From contig JAJECW010000048.1 of NCBI GenBank assembly GCA_022821865.1, positions 1-47,744 of the forward strand: 47,744 bases of DNA. Reading direction: 5' to 3'. Each line of letters opens with the position of its first letter. Position 1 is the stretch's first letter. This document shows, in pieces, positions 1 through 10,469 of the stretch. Position numbers and translations under genes: made by a program. The notes below the pieces were generated by a model. It saw only the letters and a program-made list of their open reading frames with translations, was not told where the DNA came from and did no database searches. This DNA comes from Pseudomonadales bacterium (GTDB lineage: Bacteria > Pseudomonadota > Gammaproteobacteria > Pseudomonadales > Pseudohongiellaceae).

Positions 1-133
1 CCGTGGAGTTTTTCATTATCGCAAAACAAAAGCGTGGTTTTGTTTTGCTCCCGAATTCAATGGCTTACGCCATCGAATTCGGCGGCACTTCCCTGTGCCG
101 CGGGGAAGCTCTGACTTAATCAGAGCTTCCCTA
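1..133 (-). repeat. Family A five-hairpin element, copy A1 (cut by window edge)
   Basis: Read on the minus strand the element begins with TAG at 133-131, which is the aceE stop codon, and continues with a 13-bp hairpin, a 7-bp hairpin (GCGGCAC/GTGCCGC), an EcoRI-bounded hairpin, an 11-bp hairpin (GCAAAACAAAA/TTTTGTTTTGC), and one arm of the last hairpin at the window edge. It therefore sits exactly at the 3' end of aceE. Five other copies occur in this window. The repeat is seen directly; its role as a 3'-UTR module is inference. Confidence 0.9.
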
Positions 134-2857
134 ATGATCCAGCGGATTCGGTTTGTCCGGGTCGATGCCGGTGCTCTTCATCCATTTCCTGATTTCGGCA
201 TTGCCGACGATGTCTTTATCGCGCAATTCGGTCAGCGCCGCGAGCACGATCCAGGCGTGGTCCACCTCGAAATGCTCCCGCAGCTTCTCACGGCTGTCGC
301 TGCGGCCGAAACCGTCGGTTCCCAGCACCCGGAAACGGTCGGGCACGAATTCGCGGATCTGGTCGGAGTGCAGCTTCATGTGGTCGGTGGCGGCAATCAC
401 CGGGCCTTCCCGGCCGGCGAGCTGGCCGGTGACCCAGGCCTGCTCCGCTTCGCCTCCGGTTCTGAGCAGATTGCGGCGGTTGACCGCCAGGGCGTCCCGG
501 CGCAGTTCGCCAAAACTGGTGACGCTCCAGACATCCACCGGAATCCGGTAATTCTTGCGCAGGATCGCCGCCGCCTTGCGCACTTCGCGCAATATCGCGC
601 CGCTGCCGAGCAGGCGCAGGTGGAAATCCGCGGCGGCCTTGCCGGAAAGCCGGTAGTCCGGCGCCTGACTGTCCTCAAGCAGGTACATGCCGCGGATGAT
701 GCCCTCCTCGCTGCCTTCGATGAGTTCGGGCTGCTGGTAGTTTTCGTTCATCGCGGTAATGTAGTAATAGATGTGCTCGCGCTCCTGGTACATGCGGCGC
801 AGGCCATCCTGGATGATGACGGCAAGTTCGCAGGCGTAGGCCGGGTCGTAACTGACGCAATTGGGAATCGTGCCGGCGAGCAGATGGCTGTGGCCGTCCT
901 GATGCTGCAATCCCTCGCCATTGAGGGTGGTGCGACCGGCGGTCGCGCCGATGAGAAAGCCGCGCGCCTGGCTGTCCCCCGCCGCCCAGCACAGATCGCC
1001 CACACGCTGGAAGCCGAACATGGAATAGTAGATATAGAAGGGAATCAGGGGGAAATCATTGGTGCTGTAGGAGGTTGCGGCGGCAAGCCAGGCCGAGAAG
1101 GAGCCTGCCTCGGTAATGCCCTCCTCCAGCATCTGGCCCTTCTTGTCCTCGTGGTAGAACATCACCTGCTGGGAATCCGCCGGGTCGTAAAGCTGGCCCA
1201 CCGAGGAATAAATCCCCAACTGGCGGAACATGCCTTCCATGCCGAAGGTGCGCGCCTCGTCGGGGATAATAGGCACCACGCGCTCGCCGATCCGCTTGTC
1301 CTTGCAGAGAGCGCTCAACATGCGGACAAAAGCCATGGTGGTGGACAGTTCCCGCTTGCCGCTGCTCTTGAGCTGGGTGGAGAAGATCTCAAGCCCGGGA
1401 ACCGCCAGCGCCCTGGCTTTGGTTCTGCGCTGGGGCACGGGGCCGCCGAGATCCTTGCGCATCTTGCGGGTGTAGGCGAGTTCGGGGCTGTTTTCCTCGG
1501 GGCGGTAATAGGGCACATTCTTGAGTTCCTCATCGCTGATGGGGATACCGAAGCGGTCGCGGAACTTGCGCAGGGAATCCAGATCGAGTTTCTTTACCGA
1601 ATGAGTGGCATTCTGGGCTTCGGCGGCGGCGCCGAAGGCGTAGCCTTTCACTGTCTTGGCGAGAATCACCGTGGGCCTGCCTTTGGTCTGCACGGCCCGG
1701 GAATAGGCGGCGTAGACCTTGAATGGGTCGTGCCCGCCCCGGTTGAGGTTCATGATGTCGTCGTCGGACAGGTGGCTGACCATTTCCAGCAGGCGCGGGT
1801 CCTTGCCGAAAAAATGTTCTCTGGTGTATTCGCCGCCGCGGCTGGCGTAATTCTGGAACTCGCCATCGACGACTTCGTCCATGCGCCGCTGCAGGAGGCC
1901 GTTGTGGTCGGCCTGGAGCAATGCGTCCCAGTGGCGGCCCCAGACTACCTTGATGACCTGCCAGCCGGCGCCGCGAAAAACCGATTCCAGTTCCTGGATG
2001 ATCTTGCCATTGCCCCGCACCGGGCCGTCGAGCCGCTGCAGGTTGCAGTTGATGACGAAAATGAGATTGTCGAGTTTCTCCCTGCCCGCCTTGCTGATGG
2101 CGCCCAGCGATTCGGGCTCATCCATTTCGCCGTCGCCGAGAAAGGCCCAGATCTTGCGGTCGCCGGCTTCGATCAGCCCCCGGCTGTCCAGATACTTGAT
2201 GATATGGGCCTGATAAATCGCCTGGATCGGGCCAAGCCCCATGGACACCGTGGGAAACTGCCAGTAATCGGGCATCAGCCAGGGATGGGGATAGGAAGAG
2301 AGGCCATTGCCGCCAACTTCCCGGCGGAAATTGTCGAGTTGTTCCTCGCTGAAGCGGCCCTCGAGGAAGGATCGGGCGTAGATCCCCGGTGAGGAATGGC
2401 CCTGATAATAGATCAGGTCGCCGGGATGATTGTCGGTGGAGCCCCGGAAGAAGTAATTGAAACCGACTTCATAGAGGGTCGCGGCGCTGGCGAAGGTGGA
2501 CAAATGACCGCCGATGCTGCCATCGCGCATGTTGGCGCGCATGACCATGGCCAGGGCATTCCAGCGCACGATGCCGCGGATGCGGCGCTCCATGAACAGG
2601 TCGCCTGGGAGGCGGTCCTCTTCCTGGAGGGGGATGGTGTTGCGGTAGGGGGTGGTGAGCGTCGCCGTGTGGCCATTGCCATCGCGAATCGAAAGCCAGT
2701 TGGAAAGTTGCTGAATGAGATAGTTTGCCCGGTCGCTCCCCCATTCGTCGGTCACGGCCCGCAATGCGTCGAGCCATTCCCTGGTTTCTTCCGGATTCGC
2801 GTCATGCTCCTGAATCATGAAGTATTCCCATTCCGCTCCACCTGCCGGGCCATCCAT
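131..2857 (-). CDS. aceE: Pyruvate dehydrogenase E1 component, homodimeric type
   Basis: This is the thiamine-diphosphate E1 subunit of the pyruvate dehydrogenase complex, which decarboxylates pyruvate and reductively acetylates the lipoyl groups of E2. The 908-codon product is collinear with E. coli AceE (887 aa). Visible landmarks are the substrate-channel block GNGLSSYPHPWLMPDYWQFP, the ThDP/Mg motif beginning GDGEMDEPES and closing at NCNLQ, the block EARTFGMEGMFRQLGIYS, and the C-terminal block VLGTDGFGRSDSR. The ATG at 2857 has AGAGG four bases upstream. An ATG at 2818 would remove 13 non-conserved residues and is possible, but its ribosome site is poorer. The upstream neighbours are ampE and ampD on the same strand. 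The TAG stop is the first triplet of repeat A1, so any aceF further left would be separated from aceE by that element. Confidence 0.97.
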   Translation of the reverse strand: MDGPAGGAEWEYFMIQEHDANPEETREWLDALRAVTDEWGSDRANYLIQQLSNWLSIRDGNGHTATLTTPYRNTIPLQEEDRLPGDLFMERRIRGIVRWNALAMVMRANMRDGSIGGHLSTFASAATLYEVGFNYFFRGSTDNHPGDLIYYQGHSSPGIYARSFLEGRFSEEQLDNFRREVGGNGLSSYPHPWLMPDYWQFPTVSMGLGPIQAIYQAHIIKYLDSRGLIEAGDRKIWAFLGDGEMDEPESLGAISKAGREKLDNLIFVINCNLQRLDGPVRGNGKIIQELESVFRGAGWQVIKVVWGRHWDALLQADHNGLLQRRMDEVVDGEFQNYASRGGEYTREHFFGKDPRLLEMVSHLSDDDIMNLNRGGHDPFKVYAAYSRAVQTKGRPTVILAKTVKGYAFGAAAEAQNATHSVKKLDLDSLRKFRDRFGIPISDEELKNVPYYRPEENSPELAYTRKMRKDLGGPVPQRRTKARALAVPGLEIFSTQLKSSGKRELSTTMAFVRMLSALCKDKRIGERVVPIIPDEARTFGMEGMFRQLGIYSSVGQLYDPADSQQVMFYHEDKKGQMLEEGITEAGSFSAWLAAATSYSTNDFPLIPFYIYYSMFGFQRVGDLCWAAGDSQARGFLIGATAGRTTLNGEGLQHQDGHSHLLAGTIPNCVSYDPAYACELAVIIQDGLRRMYQEREHIYYYITAMNENYQQPELIEGSEEGIIRGMYLLEDSQAPDYRLSGKAAADFHLRLLGSGAILREVRKAAAILRKNYRIPVDVWSVTSFGELRRDALAVNRRNLLRTGGEAEQAWVTGQLAGREGPVIAATDHMKLHSDQIREFVPDRFRVLGTDGFGRSDSREKLREHFEVDHAWIVLAALTELRDKDIVGNAEIRKWMKSTGIDPDKPNPLDH

Positions 2858-2946
2858 GGTCCTCTGTAGGCATATTACAAGACGGGCAGACTATACCCCA
2901 TCAGAGGGCAATAATGAAGCTGGGAATGACTCTTTTTCTGCATTTT

Positions 2947-2963
2947 ATGTAATTTCATTACAT
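2947..2963. promoter_or_regulatory. Perfect 7-3-7 palindrome upstream of aceE
   Basis: ATGTAATTTCATTACAT is a perfect inverted repeat with 7-bp arms and a 3-bp spacer, centred about 98 bp upstream of the aceE start, in an AT-rich patch of an otherwise GC-rich region. A TATAGT (minus strand, 2895-2890) lies between it and the gene. FadR-subfamily GntR regulators such as PdhR bind short palindromes of similar geometry, so an operator controlling aceE is plausible. The bases are not the PdhR consensus, and no regulator gene lies nearby. Confidence 0.45.
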
Positions 2964-3086
2964 TTAGCCGGTATATTCCGCTTCTGAAATCCAGCCTTCA
3001 AACTGTTTCATTTCAAGCAGTTGCAGGGGAGAAGCCACGAAATGTGGCAATAATCCGGCGAAAACATGAGCCAAATCGGGCCAATA

Positions 3087-4007
3087 CTACAACGCGGGTC
3101 CGAGAATGGTGAACAGCGCCAGCAGGCCCAGCCAAAGTAGTTGGCAACGTTCGAGGAGGGCCTGCAGGGATTCGATTTCGTGAGCCTGGCGGGATTTGTC
3201 GGCATCCTGGCCGGCGGTCCCGGTTTCGCTTTCGTCCCGGGGGATGCCGCCGAACAGGGCGAAGCCGGCAAAACCATAGAGCAGGCCGGCATTATCGACT
3301 TCCCGGCCAAATTCCCAGAAGGATTTGCGCAACTGGGCGAAGCAGTGGACGAAATTGCCGGCCAGGGAAAAGCTGAGAGCCACGAGCCGCAGGGGAATCC
3401 ATTCGAGCAAATGCACGATCATGTGAACGGTTTCCACCAGGCGCGGGAGGGCTTCCGTGTCGTGGCTGTCGCGCAACTGATAGCTGACATAACTGATCAG
3501 CACGCCGAAGGGGCCTGCGGCGAGGTACCAGAAAAATTGCACGAACATCCGCTCGAAGGAGCGATGCACCAGGCGCTTGCGAAAAAACCAGGCGACCTCC
3601 TCATTGCTGGCGAATTCCTGCTCCCGGGCGCAATGGAAGTGGGTCCGCAGAAACCCGACCGCGGCTTCTTGGTCGCCTTCGCTCCAGGTCGCGAGAAATT
3701 CCCGGGCCAGTTTGCCGGGCTGGGTACGGTCGAACGCCACCAGCAGCACCAGTATGTGAACCAGCATGGTCGGCAGGCCGAAGCCGCGACCGGCAGCCAG
3801 TTCAAGCACGAGGAAAAGCACAAGCAGTGGCAAGGCGTAGATGAGCACAAGCGCGGGCTGCCACACCGCGGCATTGCCCGCCAGGCGCCGGGCGGCGGAC
3901 TCGATGTTTTCGCGAAAGCGGAAAAACCAGCGGTCGTCGAAGCGGTCGTAGTCCCTGAGCCAGAAGTAGTTCAGCGCCAGACAGATCAGGATGACAAGAA
4001 ATTTCAT
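3087..4007 (-). CDS. ampE: AmpE-like regulatory inner-membrane protein
   Basis: The 306-residue product matches the AmpE family (E. coli AmpE 284 aa), an inner-membrane protein encoded with AmpD and implicated in beta-lactamase signalling; its biochemical role is unsettled. Hydrophobic segments are visible at about residues 1-18 and 48-70, in the block around LPTMLVHILVLLVAF, in FFWYLAAGPFGVLISYVSY, and at the C-terminus (LLWLGLLALFTILGPAL). The family block DRFDDRWFFRFRENI near the N-terminus is present. The start ATG overlaps the ampD stop as ATGA, so the two are translationally coupled. The 229 bp downstream carry the aceE regulatory region. Confidence 0.9.
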   Translation of the reverse strand: MKFLVILICLALNYFWLRDYDRFDDRWFFRFRENIESAARRLAGNAAVWQPALVLIYALPLLVLFLVLELAAGRGFGLPTMLVHILVLLVAFDRTQPGKLAREFLATWSEGDQEAAVGFLRTHFHCAREQEFASNEEVAWFFRKRLVHRSFERMFVQFFWYLAAGPFGVLISYVSYQLRDSHDTEALPRLVETVHMIVHLLEWIPLRLVALSFSLAGNFVHCFAQLRKSFWEFGREVDNAGLLYGFAGFALFGGIPRDESETGTAGQDADKSRQAHEIESLQALLERCQLLWLGLLALFTILGPAL

Positions 4008-4573
4008 GTTTGGTCTTTCCCGGTGACTGCCCCCAGCGCCGACCGGTAACGCTGCCAGTCGAAATACGGCCCCGGATCGGTCTTGCGGCCCGGCGCGATA
4101 TCACTATGCCCCGCAATCCGGTCCACATTCAAGCCCGGATAGGCGCGGAACAGCGCCTCGGTAATCCCGCTGAGCGCGTCGTACTGGGCGTCGGTAAAGG
4201 GTGTAAAATCAGTGCCTTCGACCTCGATGCCGATGGAAAACCCGTTGCAGCGCTCCCGCCCCCGGAAGCTTGACCGCCCCGCATGCCAGGCCTGCATGTG
4301 GAATGGCACGAATTGCATCACTCCGCCTTCCCTGTCTATGAACAAGTGGCTCGACACCCGCAACCTTGCAATCTCCGCAAAGGAGGGATGGCCATCCGGC
4401 GGCAGGCGGTTGGTGAACAACTGCGCAACGAATCCCGTCCCGAATTCCCCCGCCGGCAAGCTGATGTTGTGAATCACCAGCAACTCAACCTCGATCCCGC
4501 CCCGGGAACTGCGATTGGGCGAGGCGATTTGCTCGCAGCCGCCGAGAACTCCGTCAACAATGGTATATGGCAC
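4004..4573 (-). CDS. ampD: 1,6-anhydro-N-acetylmuramyl-L-alanine amidase
   Basis: This is a cytoplasmic zinc amidase that removes the peptide from anhydro-muropeptides during peptidoglycan recycling; its loss de-represses AmpR-controlled beta-lactamases in species that have them. The GTG start at 4573 is chosen because GGGAG lies 5 nt upstream and because the resulting 189 residues match E. coli AmpD (183 aa) from end to end. In this numbering the Zn ligands are H35 (in VIHNISLP), H156 (GHSDIAPGRKTDPGP) and D166. The reading frame stays open to an ATG at 4720, but that extra stretch would be read from repeat A2 and would contain the promoter at 4634-4662, so it is very unlikely to be translated. 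The gene is coupled to ampE by a 4-nt overlap. Confidence 0.93.
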   Translation of the reverse strand: MPYTIVDGVLGGCEQIASPNRSSRGGIEVELLVIHNISLPAGEFGTGFVAQLFTNRLPPDGHPSFAEIARLRVSSHLFIDREGGVMQFVPFHMQAWHAGRSSFRGRERCNGFSIGIEVEGTDFTPFTDAQYDALSGITEALFRAYPGLNVDRIAGHSDIAPGRKTDPGPYFDWQRYRSALGAVTGKDQT

Positions 4574-4633
4574 CCGCGCTCCCACTCCCGCTGGCGAAAT
4601 CGGTTTTTGCCCGAACAATACATGTTCCGACGC

Positions 4634-4662
4634 ATTATGTTGCTTCGCATATGTCAGGGCAA
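4634..4662 (-). promoter_or_regulatory. Putative sigma70 promoter of ampD-ampE
   Basis: On the minus strand TTGCCC (4662-4657) is followed after exactly 17 bp by CATAAT (4639-4634), 4/6 and 5/6 matches to the consensus. Transcription would start near 4627, about 55 nt before the chosen GTG. The -35 hexamer lies immediately beside the end of repeat A2. Confidence 0.6.
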
Positions 4663-4663
4663 A

Positions 4664-4801
4664 TCCATCCATGGAATTTTTCATTGTCGCAAAACAAAAG
4701 CGTGGTTTTGTTTTGCTCACGAATTCAATGGCTTACGCCATCGAATTCGGCGGCACTTCCCTGTGCCGCAGGGAAGCTCTGACTTAATCAGAGCTTCCCT
4801 A
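4664..4801 (-). repeat. Family A five-hairpin element, copy A2
   Basis: All five hairpins are recognisable. The TAG end is at 4801-4799, and the terminator-like hairpin at the left end is eroded (its left arm has lost part of the A/T stretch). It belongs to the subfamily with TGGAA and CATTGTCG, like copy A6. It is the only copy not lying at the 3' end of a recognised gene; it separates the ampD and nrdA promoters. Confidence 0.9.
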
Positions 4802-4861
4802 GTGTGCTGCCCCCGGAACGCGCAATTTGCGTTTTCCACAGGATTTCCCAAAAAATCGCAC
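4799..4861 (-). CDS. Possible 20-residue micro-ORF ending at repeat A2
   Basis: A GTG at 4861 preceded by AAGGGG (4873-4868) opens a frame of 20 codons, VRFFGKSCGKRKLRVPGAAH, ending at the TAG that begins repeat A2. The peptide is basic (six Lys/Arg) and matches nothing I recognise. It may be a leader, a relic of a former gene end, or chance. It is listed because it would make A2 follow the same stop-codon rule as the other copies. Confidence 0.25.
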   Translation of the reverse strand: MRFFGKSCGKRKLRVPGAAH

Positions 4862-4871
4862 ATCTTACCCC

Positions 4872-4899
4872 TTGCAATTACATCATGTTGTGGTTTAAT
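4872..4899 (+). promoter_or_regulatory. Candidate sigma70 promoter of nrdAB
   Basis: TTGCAA (4872-4877) and TTTAAT (4894-4899) are separated by 16 bp and match the consensus at 4/6 and 5/6. The expected start near 4906 lies beside the NrdR-like box at 4910-4925, the usual arrangement for repression. This gives a leader of about 170 nt. Confidence 0.45.
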
Positions 4900-4909
4900 C
4901 AGCCGTAAA

Positions 4910-4925
4910 TATCAATATATGGTGT
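4910..4925 (+). promoter_or_regulatory. NrdR-like box 1
   Basis: The 16-mer TATCAATATATGGTGT matches the NrdR box consensus (acaCwATATATwGtgt) well in the core and right half. NrdR is the ATP-cone repressor of ribonucleotide reductase operons. The left arm is degenerate. Confidence 0.5.
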
Positions 4926-5040
4926 TTCAATGGCAGTTCCGCGATGATATTCCATAACTGGCCGGCAACTGGCAAACCACAGCCGCGGTTGCCGACGGTA
5001 GAACACGAAGATACTGCAAATATGGTTTTCGGTGCCGAAA

Positions 5041-5056
5041 CACCACTATATGGTGT
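5041..5056 (+). promoter_or_regulatory. NrdR-like box 2
   Basis: CACCACTATATGGTGT lies just upstream of the nrdA ribosome-binding site and shares ATATGGTGT with box 1. The two boxes are 131 bp apart, much further than the roughly three helical turns usual for NrdR pairs. A weaker copy (ACTGCAAATATGGTTT, 5013-5028) lies 28 bp before it and may be its real partner. Confidence 0.45.
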
Positions 5057-5077
5057 GGTTCATTGAAGGAGCAGAAC

Positions 5078-7951
<2,874 letters not shown>

Positions 7952-7993
7952 GGCGGGGACGAAGCTCACGAACAGTTGAATGGAGGAGTAAAC

Positions 7994-9256
7994 ATGCTGT
8001 CCTGGGAAGAATTCAATCACGAGGAAAAGGCGGCGGCGGTCAAGCCGCCCATATCGGAATTGTCGCCGGAACCGGCCCCGGAATCATCTGTGCCGGAACC
8101 GCGGGCCGCGGTCGAGCCACAGCCGTCGGAACTCGACGCGGCAACCCGCAGCAGCAATGACGACGCCCTGGAGCAGGCCATCCGCGATCTGGAAGATCTC
8201 GATGTCAGCGCCGGCCTGCAGGAACTCGAAGGCGCCGCCTCCCGGGTGGCCGTGGACGACAAGCGCATGATCAATTGCCGGGCCGATCTCAATCAGCTGG
8301 TCCCCTTCAAGTACGACTGGGCCTGGCAAAAGTACCTCGATGGCTGCGCCAACCACTGGATGCCCCAGGAAATCAACATGAATGCGGATATCGCCCTGTG
8401 GAAAAATCCCACCGGTCTCACCGCCGACGAGCGCCTCATCGTCAAGCGCAACCTGGGATTCTTCTCCACCGCCGACTCGCTGGTGGCCAACAACCTGGTG
8501 CTGGCGATCTACCGGCTCATTACCAACCCCGAATGTCGCCAGTACATCCTGCGCCAGGCTTTTGAGGAAGCGATTCACACCCATGCCTATCAGTACTGCA
8601 TCGAGTCGCTGGGCATGGACGAGGGCGAGATTTTCAACATGTACCACGAGGTACCCTCGGTGGCGAAAAAGGCCTCCTGGGGCCTGATGTACACCCAGGC
8701 CCTGTCGGACCCGCAGTTCCGCACCGGCACCGTGGCAAGCGACCAGGAACTGCTGAAAAACCTCATCGCTTTCTATTGCTGCCTGGAAGGCATCTTTTTC
8801 TATTGCGGCTTTACCCAGATTCTTTCCATGGGCCGCCGCAACAAGATGACGGGCACTTCGGAGCAGTTCCAGTACATTCTGCGGGACGAGTCGATGCATC
8901 TGAATTTCGGCATCGACATGATCAATCAGATCAAGCTGGAAAACCCCCATTTGTGGACCGAGAGCATGCGCGAGGAAGCCACCCAGATGATCCTCCAGGC
9001 GACTCAACTTGAAATCGAATACGCCAGGGACACCATGCCCCGGGGTATTCTCGGCATGAACGCCGCCATGATGGAGGAGTATCTGCAATTCATCGCCAAC
9101 CGGCGCCTGGTGCAGATCGGCCTGAAAGAACAGTTCCGCGGCGTGGGCAATCCCTTTCCCTGGATGTCCGAAATCATGGACCTGCGCAAGGAAAAGAACT
9201 TTTTCGAAACCCGGGTGATCGAGTACCAGACCGGCGGCGCCCTGAGCTGGGATTGA
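7994..9256 (+). CDS. nrdB: Ribonucleoside-diphosphate reductase, class Ia, beta subunit
   Basis: This is the diiron-tyrosyl radical subunit of class Ia ribonucleotide reductase. The ATG at 7994 follows GGAGGAG with a 6-nt gap; a TTG 18 nt earlier lies before that site and is rejected. The 420-residue product carries all expected metal ligands with the same spacing as E. coli NrdB: D161, E192, H195, E265, E299 and H302, and the radical tyrosine Y199 four residues after H195 (in IHTHAY). Residues 1-90 form an acidic, low-complexity extension absent from the E. coli protein (376 aa). The gene begins 42 nt after nrdA, and the next small gene follows 7 nt after its stop. Confidence 0.97.
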   Translation: MLSWEEFNHEEKAAAVKPPISELSPEPAPESSVPEPRAAVEPQPSELDAATRSSNDDALEQAIRDLEDLDVSAGLQELEGAASRVAVDDKRMINCRADLNQLVPFKYDWAWQKYLDGCANHWMPQEINMNADIALWKNPTGLTADERLIVKRNLGFFSTADSLVANNLVLAIYRLITNPECRQYILRQAFEEAIHTHAYQYCIESLGMDEGEIFNMYHEVPSVAKKASWGLMYTQALSDPQFRTGTVASDQELLKNLIAFYCCLEGIFFYCGFTQILSMGRRNKMTGTSEQFQYILRDESMHLNFGIDMINQIKLENPHLWTESMREEATQMILQATQLEIEYARDTMPRGILGMNAAMMEEYLQFIANRRLVQIGLKEQFRGVGNPFPWMSEIMDLRKEKNFFETRVIEYQTGGALSWD

Positions 9257-9263
9257 TCGGGGC

Positions 9264-9563
9264 ATGAGCAAGGGCAAACGAGCGGTACTCGACCCGGAGC
9301 AGACCCTGCAGACGCTGGATCAGCTCAGCCAGACCATCGATGTCATGTCCCGGGTGATCTCCCGGCTGAGAAGGCAGATGAGCCGGCAACTGCGCCAGTA
9401 TGAGCAAAACAGGCAATCGCTTGAGCCGTATGCGTCTGGACCAGAAAGCGGAAATACCGGGGAAACCCGGGTTTCCCGCCCCGCCGGGTCTGCCCCGGAG
9501 GCATTCGAAATCGGCACCCGGCGCCCGAAAACTCCCCGTCGCCAGAGCCGGGTCCTGCATTAG
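9264..9563 (+). CDS. Small hypothetical protein downstream of nrdB
   Basis: A 99-residue frame starts 7 nt after nrdB and is probably co-transcribed with it. Residues 8-55 look helical with heptad-like hydrophobic spacing (LQTLDQLSQTIDVMSRVI) followed by an Arg-rich stretch; the rest is Pro/Gly-rich and probably disordered. The upstream sequence GATCGGGGC is only a weak ribosome site. I recognise no family. The TAG stop (9561-9563) is also the first triplet of repeat A3, the same relation that aceE and zipA have to their copies. Confidence 0.55.
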   Translation: MSKGKRAVLDPEQTLQTLDQLSQTIDVMSRVISRLRRQMSRQLRQYEQNRQSLEPYASGPESGNTGETRVSRPAGSAPEAFEIGTRRPKTPRRQSRVLH

Positions 9564-9661
9564 GGCCTGATTAAGTCAGAGTTTCGTGAGCAAAACAAAA
9601 CCACGCTTTTTTTTGCGATAATGAAAGACTCCACGGATGGAGTTTTCCAGAGAATACCTGG
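9561..9661 (+). repeat. Family A element, copy A3 (internally deleted)
   Basis: It begins with TAGGG at the stop codon of the preceding gene and ends with the terminator-like hairpin (ACTCCA/TGGAGT around a CGGA loop). The 7-bp and EcoRI-bounded hairpins are missing, by a deletion joining the loop side of the first hairpin to the fourth. The remaining arms have drifted, for example a C lost from the A-rich arm. This is the only copy on the plus strand, and its gene is also on the plus strand. Confidence 0.85.
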
Positions 9662-9676
9662 TGTGCCGATCCATTG

Positions 9677-10255
9677 ATGCCATACAAAGTTGGCGCTTTA
9701 CTACTGGCGGCGGGTTTCAGCCGCCGCTTCGGCAGTCGCAAGCTTGCCGCCGGAATGCCAGACGGCAGACCGCTCATCGAACATACCCTGGCAAACCTTG
9801 AAACCGCCCTTGACCATATCCTGATCGTGTCGCGCCCCGGCGCGCTGGATGATTGGGAGCCAGGGAATCGATCATTGGCGCGGTTCGATGGAGCGGAACA
9901 GGGCATGGGCGCCAGCCTCGCATTCGGCGTTTCCCGTCTGTCCGACTGGGACGGCTGCCTGGTCTGCCTCGCCGACATGCCCTTCATTCAGCCCCAAACC
10001 TACGCCCTGCTTGCCGGGCAACTCGCCCCCGACCGAATCCTCATTCCCCGCCATAACGACCGCCGCGGCAATCCCGTGGGCTTCGGCAGCCACTTCTTCC
10101 CGGATCTGGCCAGACTCGATAGCGAGACCGGAGGCCGCCGCATTATCGAGACCAACAAACATTTCCTGCGCGAAATCACAGTGGAGGACCCCGCCATCCT
10201 GCAGGACATCGATACTCCGGAAGACCTGCGCCGATTCCAGCAGCCGGCATCATGA
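9677..10255 (+). CDS. MobA-like NTP transferase (molybdenum cofactor nucleotidyltransferase family)
   Basis: The 192-residue protein has the nucleotidyltransferase signature LLLAAGFSRRFGSRKLA at residues 8-24, a metal-binding aspartate in CLADMPFI, and the family's RGNPVGF and DIDTPEDL motifs near the C-terminus. It best resembles the MocA/MobA-like group, which transfers CMP or GMP to molybdopterin. ATG at 9677 is used; a TTG directly before it is an alternative. An XdhC-family gene, whose relatives insert modified Moco into hydroxylases, lies 16 kb away, but no molybdoenzyme is seen in the window. The substrate cannot be decided from sequence. Confidence 0.8.
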   Translation: MPYKVGALLLAAGFSRRFGSRKLAAGMPDGRPLIEHTLANLETALDHILIVSRPGALDDWEPGNRSLARFDGAEQGMGASLAFGVSRLSDWDGCLVCLADMPFIQPQTYALLAGQLAPDRILIPRHNDRRGNPVGFGSHFFPDLARLDSETGGRRIIETNKHFLREITVEDPAILQDIDTPEDLRRFQQPAS

Positions 10256-10330
10256 GCCCAATCATTCTCATCCTGGCGCAGCCATCCTTCTCATCGTCAT
10301 CCATGGCAAAGTGAGACTTCACCGCACCCC

Positions 10331-10396
10331 GTCATTCCGGGTGAAGCAAAGCCCCCACCCCGTCATTCTGCGCGAAGCGAAGCGCAGTATGACGGG
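10331..10396. repeat. Family C REP-like palindromes, tandem pair
   Basis: Two copies of a GTCATTC-type unit lie here. The second reads GTCATTCTGCGCGAAGCGAA and ends AGTATGACGGG, forming an imperfect palindrome. The same unit recurs at 13705, 28050, 38780 and, partly, near 47643. It lies between the MobA-like gene and the cyclophilin gene. Confidence 0.75.
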
Positions 10397-10469
10397 ATAC
10401 AAGACCAAATTGCGCCGTACTGTGGTTGCCGCCGGGTTTCGCTACAATGTCCGGGATGCCGGAGCCGCC

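Larger units (their letters stand above)
4574..5077. other. Divergent ampD/nrdA intergenic region
   Basis: This 504-bp gap holds the ampD promoter, family A copy A2, a possible 20-codon minus-strand ORF ending at the TAG of A2 (4861-4799), a candidate nrdA promoter, and two NrdR-like boxes. Between roughly 4930 and 5010 nothing recognisable was found. Confidence 0.7.

Noticed and set aside
95..2392. A 765-codon plus-strand open frame opposite aceE
   Set aside because: Antisense shadow of a well-conserved gene, starting inside repeat A1.
4574..4720. N-terminal extension of AmpD to an ATG at 4720
   Set aside because: The extra 49 codons are read from repeat A2 and across a good promoter, and AmpD homologues begin at the position of the GTG at 4573, which has a proper ribosome site.
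5063..5077. TTG start for nrdA
   Set aside because: It lies before the GAAGGAG ribosome site that serves the GTG at 5078.
9849..10469. Extension of the cyclophilin frame upstream
   Set aside because: It overlaps the MobA-like gene in another frame and a family C repeat; the signal peptide and GGAG place the start at 10470.
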